Source: Actinomadura livida
GTDB lineage: Bacteria; Actinomycetota; Actinomycetes; Streptosporangiales; Streptosporangiaceae
DNA: 58,683 nt
Reading direction: 5' to 3'
Assembly: GCF_014648675.1 (NCBI RefSeq)
Contig: NZ_BMRO01000019.1
Location: 1-58,683 of the forward strand
The notes below the pieces were generated by a model. That model was not told where the DNA came from. It saw nothing but the letters and a program-made list of their open reading frames with translations, and did not search any database. The position numbers and the translations under genes are program-made. Below, piece after piece: positions 49,579 through 57,328 of this stretch. Numbering within the stretch: position 1 is the first letter of the stretch; every line of letters begins with the position of its first letter.

Positions 49579-50340
49579 TCAGCGGACGGGGCGCCCCGCG
49601 TCGCGCAGGGCGGACTTGACCTCGCGGATCTTCAGCTCGCCGAAGTGGAAGACGCTGGCGGCGAGGACGGCGTCCGCGCCCGCCTCCACGGCCGGCGCGA
49701 AGTGCTCGACGGCCCCGGCGCCGCCGCTCGCGATGACCGGCACGGTGACCGTCTCGCGGACGCGGCGCAGCATCTCCAGGTCGAACCCGGCCTTGGTGCC
49801 GTCGGCGTCCATGGAGTTCAGCAGGATCTCGCCGACGCCGAGCTCCTGGCCGCGGCGGGCCCACTCGATCGCGTCGATGCCCGTCCCCTGCCTGCCGCCG
49901 TGCGTGGTCACCTCGAAGCCCGAGGACGTCCCCCCGGCGCGCCGGGCGTCGACCGACAGCACCACGCACTGCGACCCGAAGCGGTGCGCGGCCTCGCGGA
50001 GGAACTCGGGGCGCGCGATCGCGGCCGTGTTGATCGACACCTTGTCGGCGCCGGCGCGCAGCAGCCGGTCGACGTCCTCGACGGTGCGGACGCCGCCGCC
50101 GACCGTGAGCGGGATGAACACCTGCTCGGCGGTGCGGCGGACGACGTCGTAGGTCGTGGAGCGGTCGGCGCTGGACGCGGTGATGTCCAGGAACGTGAGC
50201 TCGTCGGCGCCCTCGGCGTCGTAGCGGCGGGCCAGCTCGACGGGGTCGCCCGCGTCCCGCAGGTTCTGGAAGTTGACGCCCTTCACCACGCGCCCGGCGT
50301 CGACGTCCAGGCACGGGATCACCCGCACGGCCACGGTCAC
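49579..50340 (-). CDS. hisF: Imidazole glycerol phosphate synthase cyclase subunit
   Basis: A 253-aa TIM barrel that uses ammonia from HisH to form the imidazole ring. It has RVIPCLDVDAGRVVKGVNF (first catalytic Asp), DITAS, PLTVGGGVRTVEDV, NSMDADGTKAGFD (second catalytic Asp) and IASGGAGAVEHF. The GTG start overlaps the priA stop in a GTGA junction. It is the last gene of the his operon. Confidence 0.97.
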   Translation of the reverse strand: MTVAVRVIPCLDVDAGRVVKGVNFQNLRDAGDPVELARRYDAEGADELTFLDITASSADRSTTYDVVRRTAEQVFIPLTVGGGVRTVEDVDRLLRAGADKVSINTAAIARPEFLREAAHRFGSQCVVLSVDARRAGGTSSGFEVTTHGGRQGTGIDAIEWARRGQELGVGEILLNSMDADGTKAGFDLEMLRRVRETVTVPVIASGGAGAVEHFAPAVEAGADAVLAASVFHFGELKIREVKSALRDAGRPVR

Positions 50341-51092
50341 TTGACGGCCTCCAGCGCCTCTTCGAGCGTGAACGCCCGCGCATAGAGGGCCTTCCCGACG
50401 ATCGCGCCCTCGAGCCCGCCCCGACCAACCGACCCCGACCTACCGCCTCGGCCGTCGGGAACGAGCCCGGCGAGGGCCCGCAGGTCGTCCAGGGACGACA
50501 CGCCGCCGGACGCGATGACGGGCCTGTCGGTCCGCGAGCAGACCTCGCGGAGCAGCTCGGTGTTGGGGCCGCGCAGCGTGCCGTCCTTGGTGACGTCGGT
50601 GACGACGTACCGGGGGCAGCCGTCGTCCTCCAGGCGGGCGAGGACCTCCCACAGGTCGCCGCCCTCCCGCGTCCAGCCGCGGGCGGCGAGCGTCGTGCCC
50701 CGCACGTCCAGCCCCACCGCGATCTTCTCGCCGTGCGAGGCGATGATCTTGCGGCACCACTCGGGGTCCTCCAGCGCGGCCGTGCCGATGTTCACGCGGG
50801 CGCAGCCGGTGGCGAGGGCCGCCTCCAGCGACGCGTCGTCGCGGATGCCGCCGGACAGCTCCACCTTCACGTCCAGCCGCCCGGTCACCTCGGCGAGCAG
50901 CTCGCGGTTGGAGCCGCGCCCGAACGCCGCGTCCAGGTCGACCAGATGGATCCATTCCGCTCCCGCGCGCTGCCAGGCGAGCGCCGCGTCCAGCGGGGCG
51001 CCGTAGGAGGTCTCGGTGCCCGCCTCGCCCTGGACCAGGCGGACGGCCCGGCCCTCGGCGACGTCAACGGCGGGAAGGAGCGTCAAAGTCAT
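50337..51092 (-). CDS. priA: Bifunctional HisA/TrpF isomerase
   Basis: A 251-aa TIM barrel acting in both histidine and tryptophan synthesis in actinobacteria; no separate trpF is in the window, in keeping with this. Catalytic aspartates are Asp10 (LLPAVDVAEG) and Asp170 (VVTDVTKDGTL). Phosphate binding is by ELSGGIRD and GAIVGKALY. An unusual Gly/Arg/Ser-rich stretch at about 213-226 (DGRGGRSGSVGRGG) extends the loop before the last phosphate-binding motif. The ATG at 51092 is chosen; one further codon set upstream to 51104 is possible. Confidence 0.95.
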   Translation of the reverse strand: MTLTLLPAVDVAEGRAVRLVQGEAGTETSYGAPLDAALAWQRAGAEWIHLVDLDAAFGRGSNRELLAEVTGRLDVKVELSGGIRDDASLEAALATGCARVNIGTAALEDPEWCRKIIASHGEKIAVGLDVRGTTLAARGWTREGGDLWEVLARLEDDGCPRYVVTDVTKDGTLRGPNTELLREVCSRTDRPVIASGGVSSLDDLRALAGLVPDGRGGRSGSVGRGGLEGAIVGKALYARAFTLEEALEAVK

Positions 51093-51128
51093 GCGGAAAC
51101 CCAATCGAGGCAGGTGGTGCGGGACGTG

Positions 51129-51764
51129 TCAGGCGAGGGTGCCGAGCCAGTTGCGGAGGAGTTCGGCGCCCGCGTCGCCGGACTTCTCGGGGTGGAACTG
51201 GGTGGCGCACAGCGGGCCGTTCTCGACGGCGGCGACGAAGCGGCCGCCGTGCTCGGCCCAGGTGACCAGGGGCGCCTCGATGAGGCCGGTCGGGTCGGGC
51301 TCCAGGTCCCAGCGGCGGGCGGCGTAGGAGTGCACGAAGTAGAACCGGGCGTCCGCCAGGCCGCGGAAGAGGGTGGTGCCCTCGGGGGCGTCCACGGTGT
51401 TCCAGCCCATGTGCGGGACGACCGGCGCTTCGAGGCGGTCGACCGTGCCGGGCCACTCGTCGCAGCCCTCGGTGGTGACGCCGTGCTCGATGCCCTTGGT
51501 GAACAGGATCTGCATGCCGACGCAGATGCCGAGGACGGGCCGGCCCCCGGCGAGGCGGCGGCCGATGATCTGGTCGCCGCGCACCGAGCGCAGGCCCGCC
51601 ATGCACGCGGCGAACGCGCCGACGCCGGGCACGACCAGGCCGTCGGCGGCGAGCGCGGCGTCCCAGTCGGCGGTGACCGTCACGTCGGCGCCCGCGCGGG
51701 CGACGGCGCGTTCGGCGGAGCGCAGGTTCCCCGAGCCGTAGTCGAGGATGACGATGTCCTTCAC
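51129..51764 (-). CDS. hisH: Imidazole glycerol phosphate synthase glutaminase subunit
   Basis: A 211-aa class I glutamine amidotransferase that feeds ammonia to HisF. The nucleophile is in GICVGMQILF and the His-Glu pair in TQFHPEKSGDAG; the N-terminus is VILDYGSGNLRS. I choose GTG 51764 over 51770 because 51764 forms a GTGA overlap with the stop codon of the small membrane protein gene, the junction used repeatedly in this operon. Confidence 0.96.
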   Translation of the reverse strand: MKDIVILDYGSGNLRSAERAVARAGADVTVTADWDAALAADGLVVPGVGAFAACMAGLRSVRGDQIIGRRLAGGRPVLGICVGMQILFTKGIEHGVTTEGCDEWPGTVDRLEAPVVPHMGWNTVDAPEGTTLFRGLADARFYFVHSYAARRWDLEPDPTGLIEAPLVTWAEHGGRFVAAVENGPLCATQFHPEKSGDAGAELLRNWLGTLA

Positions 51765-51931
51765 GCCCACAGGAAACCCCCGGTGACCGCCAGCGCGGCG
51801 AGGACGAGCACGATCAGCGCCGCGATCTTGAGGCCCTGCTTGACGAAGCTGTAGACGCCCGCCAGCAGGAACACCGCGACCGCGAAGAGCGCGACGTTGC
51901 CGTAGGTGAAGTGCAGGTCGCCGATGTGCAC
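51761..51931 (-). CDS. 56-aa two-helix membrane protein inside the his operon
   Basis: A small gene below common length cut-offs. GTG 51931 opens two bases after the hisB stop codon, with AGGGGG about eleven bases upstream, and TGA 51761-51763 overlaps the hisH GTG. The product begins VHIGDLHFTYGNVALF and has two hydrophobic helices, about 12-30 (NVALFAVAVFLLAGVYSFV) and 36-56 (IAALIVLVLAALAVTGGFLW), joined by a short basic turn (KQGLK). Tight packing, coupling and codon use like its neighbours argue it is a real gene. Its function is unknown. Confidence 0.75.
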   Translation of the reverse strand: MHIGDLHFTYGNVALFAVAVFLLAGVYSFVKQGLKIAALIVLVLAALAVTGGFLWA

Positions 51932-51933
51932 GG

Positions 51934-52527
51934 CTACAGGGCCCCCTTGGTGGACGGGATGCCGTGCACCTTCGCGTCGAAGGCGACGGCGTCGCGCAGC
52001 GCGCGGGCGAGGGCCTTGAACTGCGCCTCGACGATGTGGTGCGCGTTGCGCCCGTACGGGACGTGGACGTGCAGCGCCACCCGCGCGTTGGACACGAACG
52101 ACTCGAAGATGTGCCGGGTCATCGTGGTGTCGTAGTCGGGGCCGATCATCGGGGCCATGCCGTCCGGCTCGGCGTGCACGAGGTAGGGGCGGCCCGAGAC
52201 GTCCACGGTGACCTGCGCGAGCGCTTCGTCCAGCGGGATCGACGCGTCGGCGAAGCGGCGGATGCCGGCCTTGTCGCCGAGCGCCTCCCGGAACGCCTGG
52301 CCGAGGGCGATGGAGGTGTCCTCGATCGTGTGGTGGCTGTCGATGTGCAGGTCGCCGGTGGTCTTGACGGTCAGGTCGAACGACCCGTGCTTGCCGATCT
52401 GGGCCAGCATGTGGTCGAAGAACCCCACGCCGGTCGCGACGTCGACCTGCCCGGTCCCGTCGAGGTCGATCTCCACGAGGACCTGGGTCTCCTTGGTCCC
52501 GCGCTCGATCCTTCCCTTGCGACTCAC
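51934..52527 (-). CDS. hisB: Imidazoleglycerol-phosphate dehydratase
   Basis: A 197-aa Mn enzyme of histidine synthesis. Metal-ligand motifs are GVGFFDHMLAQIGKHG, DLHIDSHHTIEDTSIALG and YGRNAHHIVEAQFKALARAL. It is the monofunctional dehydratase form. The GTG start at 52527 overlaps the hisC stop (GTGA). Confidence 0.97.
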   Translation of the reverse strand: MSRKGRIERGTKETQVLVEIDLDGTGQVDVATGVGFFDHMLAQIGKHGSFDLTVKTTGDLHIDSHHTIEDTSIALGQAFREALGDKAGIRRFADASIPLDEALAQVTVDVSGRPYLVHAEPDGMAPMIGPDYDTTMTRHIFESFVSNARVALHVHVPYGRNAHHIVEAQFKALARALRDAVAFDAKVHGIPSTKGAL

Positions 52528-53672
52528 TGACTCTCCTTAATATCGCCGACGGAGTCGGGGCGGGGGGTGTGGGGGGCCGTCCCCCCTCGTGATTGGCGCA
52601 GTCCGGTGCGGAACGCGGCCATCTCCTCCGGGGTGCCGATGGTGACCCGCAGCCACTCGGGCGGTCCCACCTCCCGGATCAGCACGCCGCGCTCGAGCAG
52701 GTTCTCCCAGACCCTCCGGCGGTCCGGGAACGTCCCGAACAGGACGAAGTTGGCGTCGGAGTCGGCCACCTCGAAGCCCGCGCCGCGCAGCCACGCGACG
52801 AGGCCGTCGCGTTCGCGGCGCAGCGCGTTGACGCCGCCGAGCAGCTCCTCGCGGTGGGCGAGGGCCGTGCGGGCCACGGCCTGGGTGACGGCCGACAGGT
52901 GGTAGGGCAGCCGGACGAGCAGCAGCGCGTCGAGGACGGCGGGATCGGCGGCCAGGTAGCCGAGCCGCGTCCCGGCCATCGCGAACGCCTTGGACATCGT
53001 CCGGGTGACGATCAGCCGCGGGTGGCCGTCCAGCAGCGTCAGCGCGGACGGCGTCTCGGCGCGGCGGAACTCGCCGTAGGCCTCGTCGACGACGACCATG
53101 CCCGGCGCGGCGCCAGCGACGGCCTCGATCGTCTCCAGCGGCAGCGCGGTACCGGTCGGGTTGTTCGGCGACGTGAGGAACACGATGTCGGGGCGGTGCT
53201 CCGCGACGGCCGCGACCGCGCGGGCGGGGTCGATCCCGAAGTCCTCGTCGCGGCGGGCGGCGATCCAGCGCGTCCCCGACACCTCGGTGATGATCGGGTG
53301 CATCGAGTAGGACGGCTCGAAACCGAGCGCGGTGCGGCCCGGCCCGCCGAACGCCAGCAGGATCTGCTGGAGGATCTCGTTGGAGCCGTTCGCGGCCCAC
53401 ACCCGGGCTGCGGTGAGCCCGACGCCGGGGGTGTCGGCGTTGAGGAAGGCGGCGAGGTCCTCGCGGAGGGCGACGGCGTCGCGGTCGGGGTAGCGGTTCA
53501 GCGTCCCGGCGACGTCCATGACGGCCTCGCCGAGGGCCTTCACCAGCCGCTCGGACGGCGGGTACGGGTTCTCGTTGGTGTTCAGCGCGTACGGGACGTC
53601 CAGCTGGGGCGCGCCATAGGGTTCGCGGCCGCGCAGGTCGTCCCGCAGCGGCAGGTCGTCGAGCGAGGTCAC
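52524..53672 (-). CDS. hisC: Histidinol-phosphate aminotransferase
   Basis: A 382-aa PLP aminotransferase of class I/II. Motifs are LNTNENPYPPS, VWAANGSNEILQQ, LTSPNNPTGTALP, VVVDEAYGEF and the PLP lysine in TRTMSKAFAMAG. I choose GTG 53672 because it overlaps the hisD stop codon (GTGA); the longer reading from TTG 53687 has no ribosome binding site. Confidence 0.96.
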   Translation of the reverse strand: MTSLDDLPLRDDLRGREPYGAPQLDVPYALNTNENPYPPSERLVKALGEAVMDVAGTLNRYPDRDAVALREDLAAFLNADTPGVGLTAARVWAANGSNEILQQILLAFGGPGRTALGFEPSYSMHPIITEVSGTRWIAARRDEDFGIDPARAVAAVAEHRPDIVFLTSPNNPTGTALPLETIEAVAGAAPGMVVVDEAYGEFRRAETPSALTLLDGHPRLIVTRTMSKAFAMAGTRLGYLAADPAVLDALLLVRLPYHLSAVTQAVARTALAHREELLGGVNALRRERDGLVAWLRGAGFEVADSDANFVLFGTFPDRRRVWENLLERGVLIREVGPPEWLRVTIGTPEEMAAFRTGLRQSRGGTAPHTPRPDSVGDIKESQ

Positions 53673-55003
53673 GAAGGTATCGTCCAATCACCGTGCTTGT
53701 CTGGTACGGCTCCGCCGAAACGGGCCTTCAGGGCGGCGCCATGGGCGGGCAGGTCCTCCGCCTCGGCGAGCGCGACGACGCGGGCCGTGGCCTCGGCGAG
53801 GGCGTCGCGGCCGTACTCCACGACGTGGACGCCGCGCAGGAACGACTGGACCGACAGCCCGGACGAGTGGCAGGCGCACCCGCCGGTCGGCAGGACGTGG
53901 TTGGACCCCGCGAGGTAGTCGCCGAGCGAGACCGGCGCGTGCCGCCCCACGAAGATCGCCCCGGCGTTGCGGACGCGGGCGGCGACCGCGGCGGCGTCCG
54001 CGGTGTGGATCTCCAGGTGCTCGGCGGCGTAGGCGTCCACGACCTTCAGGCCGGCCTCGACGTCGTCCACGAGCACGATGCCGGACTGCCGCCCGGCGAG
54101 GGCCTCGGTGATCCGCTCGGTGTGCTTGGTGCGGGCGACCTGCGCCTTCAGCTCGGTCTCGACCTCGTCGGCGAGCCGCGGCGCGTCGGTGACCAGCACG
54201 GCGGCGGCGAGCGTGTCGTGCTCGGCCTGGCTGATCAGGTCGGCGGCGACGTCGACCGGGTCCGCGGTGGCGTCGGCGAGGATCGCGATCTCGGTGGGGC
54301 CGGCCTCGGCGTCGATGCCGATCACGCCCTTGAGCAGCCGCTTGGCGGCGGCGACGTACACGTTGCCGGGGCCGGTGACGAGGTCGGCCCGGCGGCACTC
54401 CTCGGTGCCGTAGGCGAACATCGCGATCGCCTGCGCGCCGCCGGCGGCGTACACCTCGTCGACGCCGAGCAATGCGCACGCGGCGAGGATCGTCGGGTGC
54501 GGCAGGCCGCCGAACTCGCGCTGCGCGGGCGAGGTGACGGCCAGCGAGGCGACGCCCGCCTCCTGCGCGGGGACGACGTTCATGACCACGCTGGACGGGT
54601 ACACGGCCCGCCCGCCCGGCACGTAGAGGCCGACCCGCTCGACCGGGATCCAGCGCTCGGTGACGGTGCCGCCCGGCACCACCTGCGTGGTGACGTCGGC
54701 GCGGCGCTGGGCGCGGTGCACGATCCGCGCGCGGCGGATGCTCTCCTCCAGCGCGTCGCGGACGGCCGGGTCGAGGCCGGCGAGCGCCCGGTGGACCGCC
54801 TCGACCGGGACCCGGACCTCGTCCAGTTCCACACCGTCGAAGTTCTTCGTGTGCTCCCGGACCGCCGCGGAGCCCCGATGCCGGACGTCCTCGCAGATGG
54901 GCCGCACCTTGTCCAGGGCGGCCTCGACGTCGAGATCGGCGCGGGGCAGCACGGAGCGCAGGTCGCCGGGGAGCGAGCCGCGCAGGTCGATACGGGAAAT
55001 CAC
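53669..55003 (-). CDS. hisD: Histidinol dehydrogenase
   Basis: A 444-aa Zn enzyme that oxidises histidinol to histidine with NAD. Motifs are GLYVPGGRAVYPSSVVMN, VTGPGNVYVAAAKRL, DAEAGPTEIAILAD, AEHDTLAAAVLVT, AEHLEIHT and the C-terminal GGCACHSSGLSVQSF, then LRGVHVVEY. First gene of the his operon. GTG 55003 lies six bases after TAGACT, so the operon mRNA is probably leaderless. Confidence 0.97.
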   Translation of the reverse strand: MISRIDLRGSLPGDLRSVLPRADLDVEAALDKVRPICEDVRHRGSAAVREHTKNFDGVELDEVRVPVEAVHRALAGLDPAVRDALEESIRRARIVHRAQRRADVTTQVVPGGTVTERWIPVERVGLYVPGGRAVYPSSVVMNVVPAQEAGVASLAVTSPAQREFGGLPHPTILAACALLGVDEVYAAGGAQAIAMFAYGTEECRRADLVTGPGNVYVAAAKRLLKGVIGIDAEAGPTEIAILADATADPVDVAADLISQAEHDTLAAAVLVTDAPRLADEVETELKAQVARTKHTERITEALAGRQSGIVLVDDVEAGLKVVDAYAAEHLEIHTADAAAVAARVRNAGAIFVGRHAPVSLGDYLAGSNHVLPTGGCACHSSGLSVQSFLRGVHVVEYGRDALAEATARVVALAEAEDLPAHGAALKARFGGAVPDKHGDWTIPS

Positions 55004-55009
55004 CCGTCC

Positions 55010-55015
55010 AGTCTA
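55010..55015 (-). promoter_or_regulatory. -10 box of the his operon promoter
   Basis: TAGACT six bases before GTG 55003 of hisD. Confidence 0.6.
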
Positions 55016-55089
55016 CGGAGTGCGATCCACCGCTCGCCCCGTGTCTCAGGTGCCGAGACGGAGGTGTCGGTCACGCAGGAAGGCCCCGG

Positions 55090-55902
55090 TCACGCCAGGA
55101 ACTCGCCGTCGAGGACGGTGACCGCCGTGCCGGAGAGGACGACCCGGTCCCCGCGCAGGGCCACGCGGACGTATCCGCCGCGCGCCGACGCCTGGAAGCC
55201 GGTCATGGTGTCGCGGCCGAGGCGCTCGGCCCAGTACGGCGCGAGGGCGCAGTGCGCCGAGCCGGTGACGGCGTCCTCACCGTCTCCGGGCAGGACGCGC
55301 GGGGCGAGGAACCGGGACACGAAGTCGTGGTCGCGGCCCGGCCCGGCCGCCGCGGTGACGATCACGCCGCGGGCGTCGATCCCGGCGAGCGCGGGGACGT
55401 CGGGGCCGAGCCCGCGGACGGCCTTCTCGTCGGCGACCTCGGCGAGCACGTCGTTCTGGGCGTTGCGCCCGGCGGCCGCCACCGGGACGCCGAGCGCTTC
55501 GGCGAGTCCGGCGGGGACGTCGATCGGGTCGGGCGGGCAGGCCGGGAAGTCCATGGACAGGTCTCCCGTCCCGTCCCCGGCGACGGTGAGGACGCCGCTC
55601 TCCAGCGTCCGGAAGCGGATCGGCGCGCCGGGCGCCGCGATCCCGGTGGTGTACAGGGCGTGCGCGGCGCCGAGGGTGGCGTGGCCGCACAGCGCGACCT
55701 CGACCACCGGCGTGAACCAGCGCAGCTCGAACTCCGCGCCGGGGTCGTCGACGGGGCGGACGAACGCGGTCTCGGCGTGCTTCATCTCGGCGGCGACCCG
55801 CTGCATCCACCCGGCGTCGGCGGCGTCCTGGAGCAGGCACACCGCGGCGGGGTTGCCGGCGAACGGGCGGTCGGTGAAGGCGTCCACGACGAGCATCCTC
55901 AT
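55090..55902 (-). CDS. PhzF-family epimerase/isomerase
   Basis: A 270-aa two-lobed isomerase of the diaminopimelate-epimerase fold. The PhzF signature is present: VDAFTDRPFAGNPAAVC at the N-terminus, catalytic Glu44 in MKHAETAFV, FTPVVEVALCGHATLGAAHAL, and GDGEDAVTGSAHCALAPYW. No phenazine genes are nearby, so the substrate is unknown. ATG 55902 lies seven bases after TAGCGT (leaderless). Confidence 0.9.
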   Translation of the reverse strand: MRMLVVDAFTDRPFAGNPAAVCLLQDAADAGWMQRVAAEMKHAETAFVRPVDDPGAEFELRWFTPVVEVALCGHATLGAAHALYTTGIAAPGAPIRFRTLESGVLTVAGDGTGDLSMDFPACPPDPIDVPAGLAEALGVPVAAAGRNAQNDVLAEVADEKAVRGLGPDVPALAGIDARGVIVTAAAGPGRDHDFVSRFLAPRVLPGDGEDAVTGSAHCALAPYWAERLGRDTMTGFQASARGGYVRVALRGDRVVLSGTAVTVLDGEFLA

Positions 55903-55909
55903 GCCGCCG

Positions 55910-55915
55910 ACGCTA
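55910..55915 (-). promoter_or_regulatory. -10 box of leaderless phzF-like gene
   Basis: TAGCGT seven bases before ATG 55902. Confidence 0.55.
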
Positions 55916-56021
55916 CCGGCCGCCCCCGCGGGGACGGCAGGGCCGATCGCCGGGAGTGGCCCGCTTCCGGCGCCGGGCCGGAACCGTGCCGCCGTCTTGA
56001 CCAGCGAGATGACTCGGCCGC

Positions 56022-56034
56022 TTCACAGTGTGAA
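56022..56034. promoter_or_regulatory. Perfect 6-1-6 palindrome upstream of the Lon-domain gene promoter
   Basis: TTCACAGTGTGAA is a perfect inverted repeat. It ends ten bases before a likely -35 box (TTACCA, 56045-56050), so it is placed like an operator. Its protein is unknown. Confidence 0.45.
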
Positions 56035-56044
56035 AAACGAGCCC

Positions 56045-56074
56045 TTACCAAGATCATCCACTTGGACGTACTCT
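56045..56074 (+). promoter_or_regulatory. Promoter of the Lon-domain gene
   Basis: TTACCA (56045-56050), an 18-base spacer, then TACTCT (56069-56074). The spacer contains a CCAAG/CTTGG inverted repeat. The leader would be about 45 bases. Confidence 0.5.
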
Positions 56075-56126
56075 GGCGTAACAAGGCGTTCCCCCCGGGG
56101 GCGCCCGGAAGCGTGGGAGAAGAAGT

Positions 56127-56789
56127 GTGACCGAGCGGCTCGCCCTGTTCCCCCTGGGCACCGTGCTGTTCCCAGGGCTCGTCCTCCCGCTGCACCTGTT
56201 CGAGGACCGGTACCGGCGGCTGGTCTCCGACCTGCTGGACCGGCCCGAGCCCCGCTGCTTCGGCGTCGTCGGCATCGAGCTCGGCCACGAGGTCGGCGAG
56301 GGCGCGGCGCACCGGCTCGCCGAGGTCGGCTGCGTCGCCGAGCTGCGCGAGAGCACGCAGCACCCCGACGGGCGCTACGACATCGTGACGGTCGGCTCCC
56401 GGCGGTTCCGGCTGAAGGAGCTGGACCGGTCCCGGCCCTACCTGCAGGGCGAGGTGGAGTACCTCCCCGAGGACCCGGGCGCGGACCCCTGGCCCGTCGC
56501 GCGGCACGTCCACCGGCTGTACCGGCTGTACCGGCACCGCGTGGGCGCGTCCGGCGCGGGGCGGCTCGCGGAGGAGAAGGTGCCCGCCGAGCCGGTGGCC
56601 CTGTCCTACATGATCGCGGCGTCGCTCGTCCTGGACGGCCACGACAAGCAGCGGCTGCTGGAATGCGAGGACGCCACCCTCCGCCTGGAGGCCGAACGCG
56701 ACCTGCTGGCCAGGGAGAACCGCATCCTGGAGGTGCTCCCGATGATCCCGGCCGGGCAGTTCCTGGACGGGTCGTTCCACCCCAACTGA
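56127..56789 (+). CDS. Lon-protease N-terminal (substrate-binding) domain protein
   Basis: A 220-aa stand-alone LON substrate-binding domain without ATPase or protease parts. The N-terminus LALFPLGTVLFPGLVLPLHL, followed by FEDRYRRL, and YDIVTVGSRRFRLKEL are typical. Such proteins are common in actinobacteria; the role is not established. GTG 56127 follows GGGAGAAGAA. It is followed by ybaK 23 bases downstream and may share its transcript. Confidence 0.9.
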   Translation: MTERLALFPLGTVLFPGLVLPLHLFEDRYRRLVSDLLDRPEPRCFGVVGIELGHEVGEGAAHRLAEVGCVAELRESTQHPDGRYDIVTVGSRRFRLKELDRSRPYLQGEVEYLPEDPGADPWPVARHVHRLYRLYRHRVGASGAGRLAEEKVPAEPVALSYMIAASLVLDGHDKQRLLECEDATLRLEAERDLLARENRILEVLPMIPAGQFLDGSFHPN

Positions 56790-56812
56790 CGCGATCGCGG
56801 GAGACTGCCCCC

Positions 56813-57328
56813 ATGAGCACCGCGAAATCCAGGGGCGGCAAGGCGGCACGGGGCGGCACGGGCACGCCCGCGACGGTCGCCGCCGCCCGGGCGAAGATCG
56901 AGTTCACGCTGTACTCCTACGAGGCCGACCCGGACGCCGAGTCCTACGGGGAGGCCGCCGCCGACGCCCTCGGCGTCCCGCACGGGCGGCTGTTCAAGAC
57001 GCTGCTCGCCGAGGTCGACGGGCGGCTGACCGTCGGCGTCGTCCCCGTCTCGTCGAGCCTGGACCTGAAGGCGCTCGCCGCGGCCGCCGGCGGCAAGAAG
57101 GCGCGGATGGCCGACCCGCGCGACGCCGAGCGCGCCACCGGCTACGTCGTCGGCGGGATCAGCCCGCTCGGGCAGCGCCGGACGCTGCCGACCGTGATCG
57201 ACGAGTCGGTGTCAGCGCTCGCCACCGTCTACGTCTCGGCCGGCCGGCGCGGACTGCAGATCGAGCTGGTGCCCGCCGACCTCGTCCGGCTCACCGGCGC
57301 CCGGCTCGCCCCGATCGCCCGCGGGTAG
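56813..57328 (+). CDS. ybaK: Cys-tRNA(Pro)/Cys-tRNA(Cys) deacylase YbaK
   Basis: A 171-aa trans-editing enzyme that removes cysteine from mischarged tRNA-Pro. The YbaK fold is visible in ALGVPHGRLFKTLLAEVDGR (catalytic Lys), VVPVSSSLDLKALAAAAGGK and TGYVVGGISPLGQ, followed by RRTLPTVIDES. A Gly/Lys/Ala-rich 25-residue N-terminus precedes the domain. Its last ~117 bases overlap a converging ORF on the minus strand. Confidence 0.92.
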   Translation: MSTAKSRGGKAARGGTGTPATVAAARAKIEFTLYSYEADPDAESYGEAAADALGVPHGRLFKTLLAEVDGRLTVGVVPVSSSLDLKALAAAAGGKKARMADPRDAERATGYVVGGISPLGQRRTLPTVIDESVSALATVYVSAGRRGLQIELVPADLVRLTGARLAPIARG

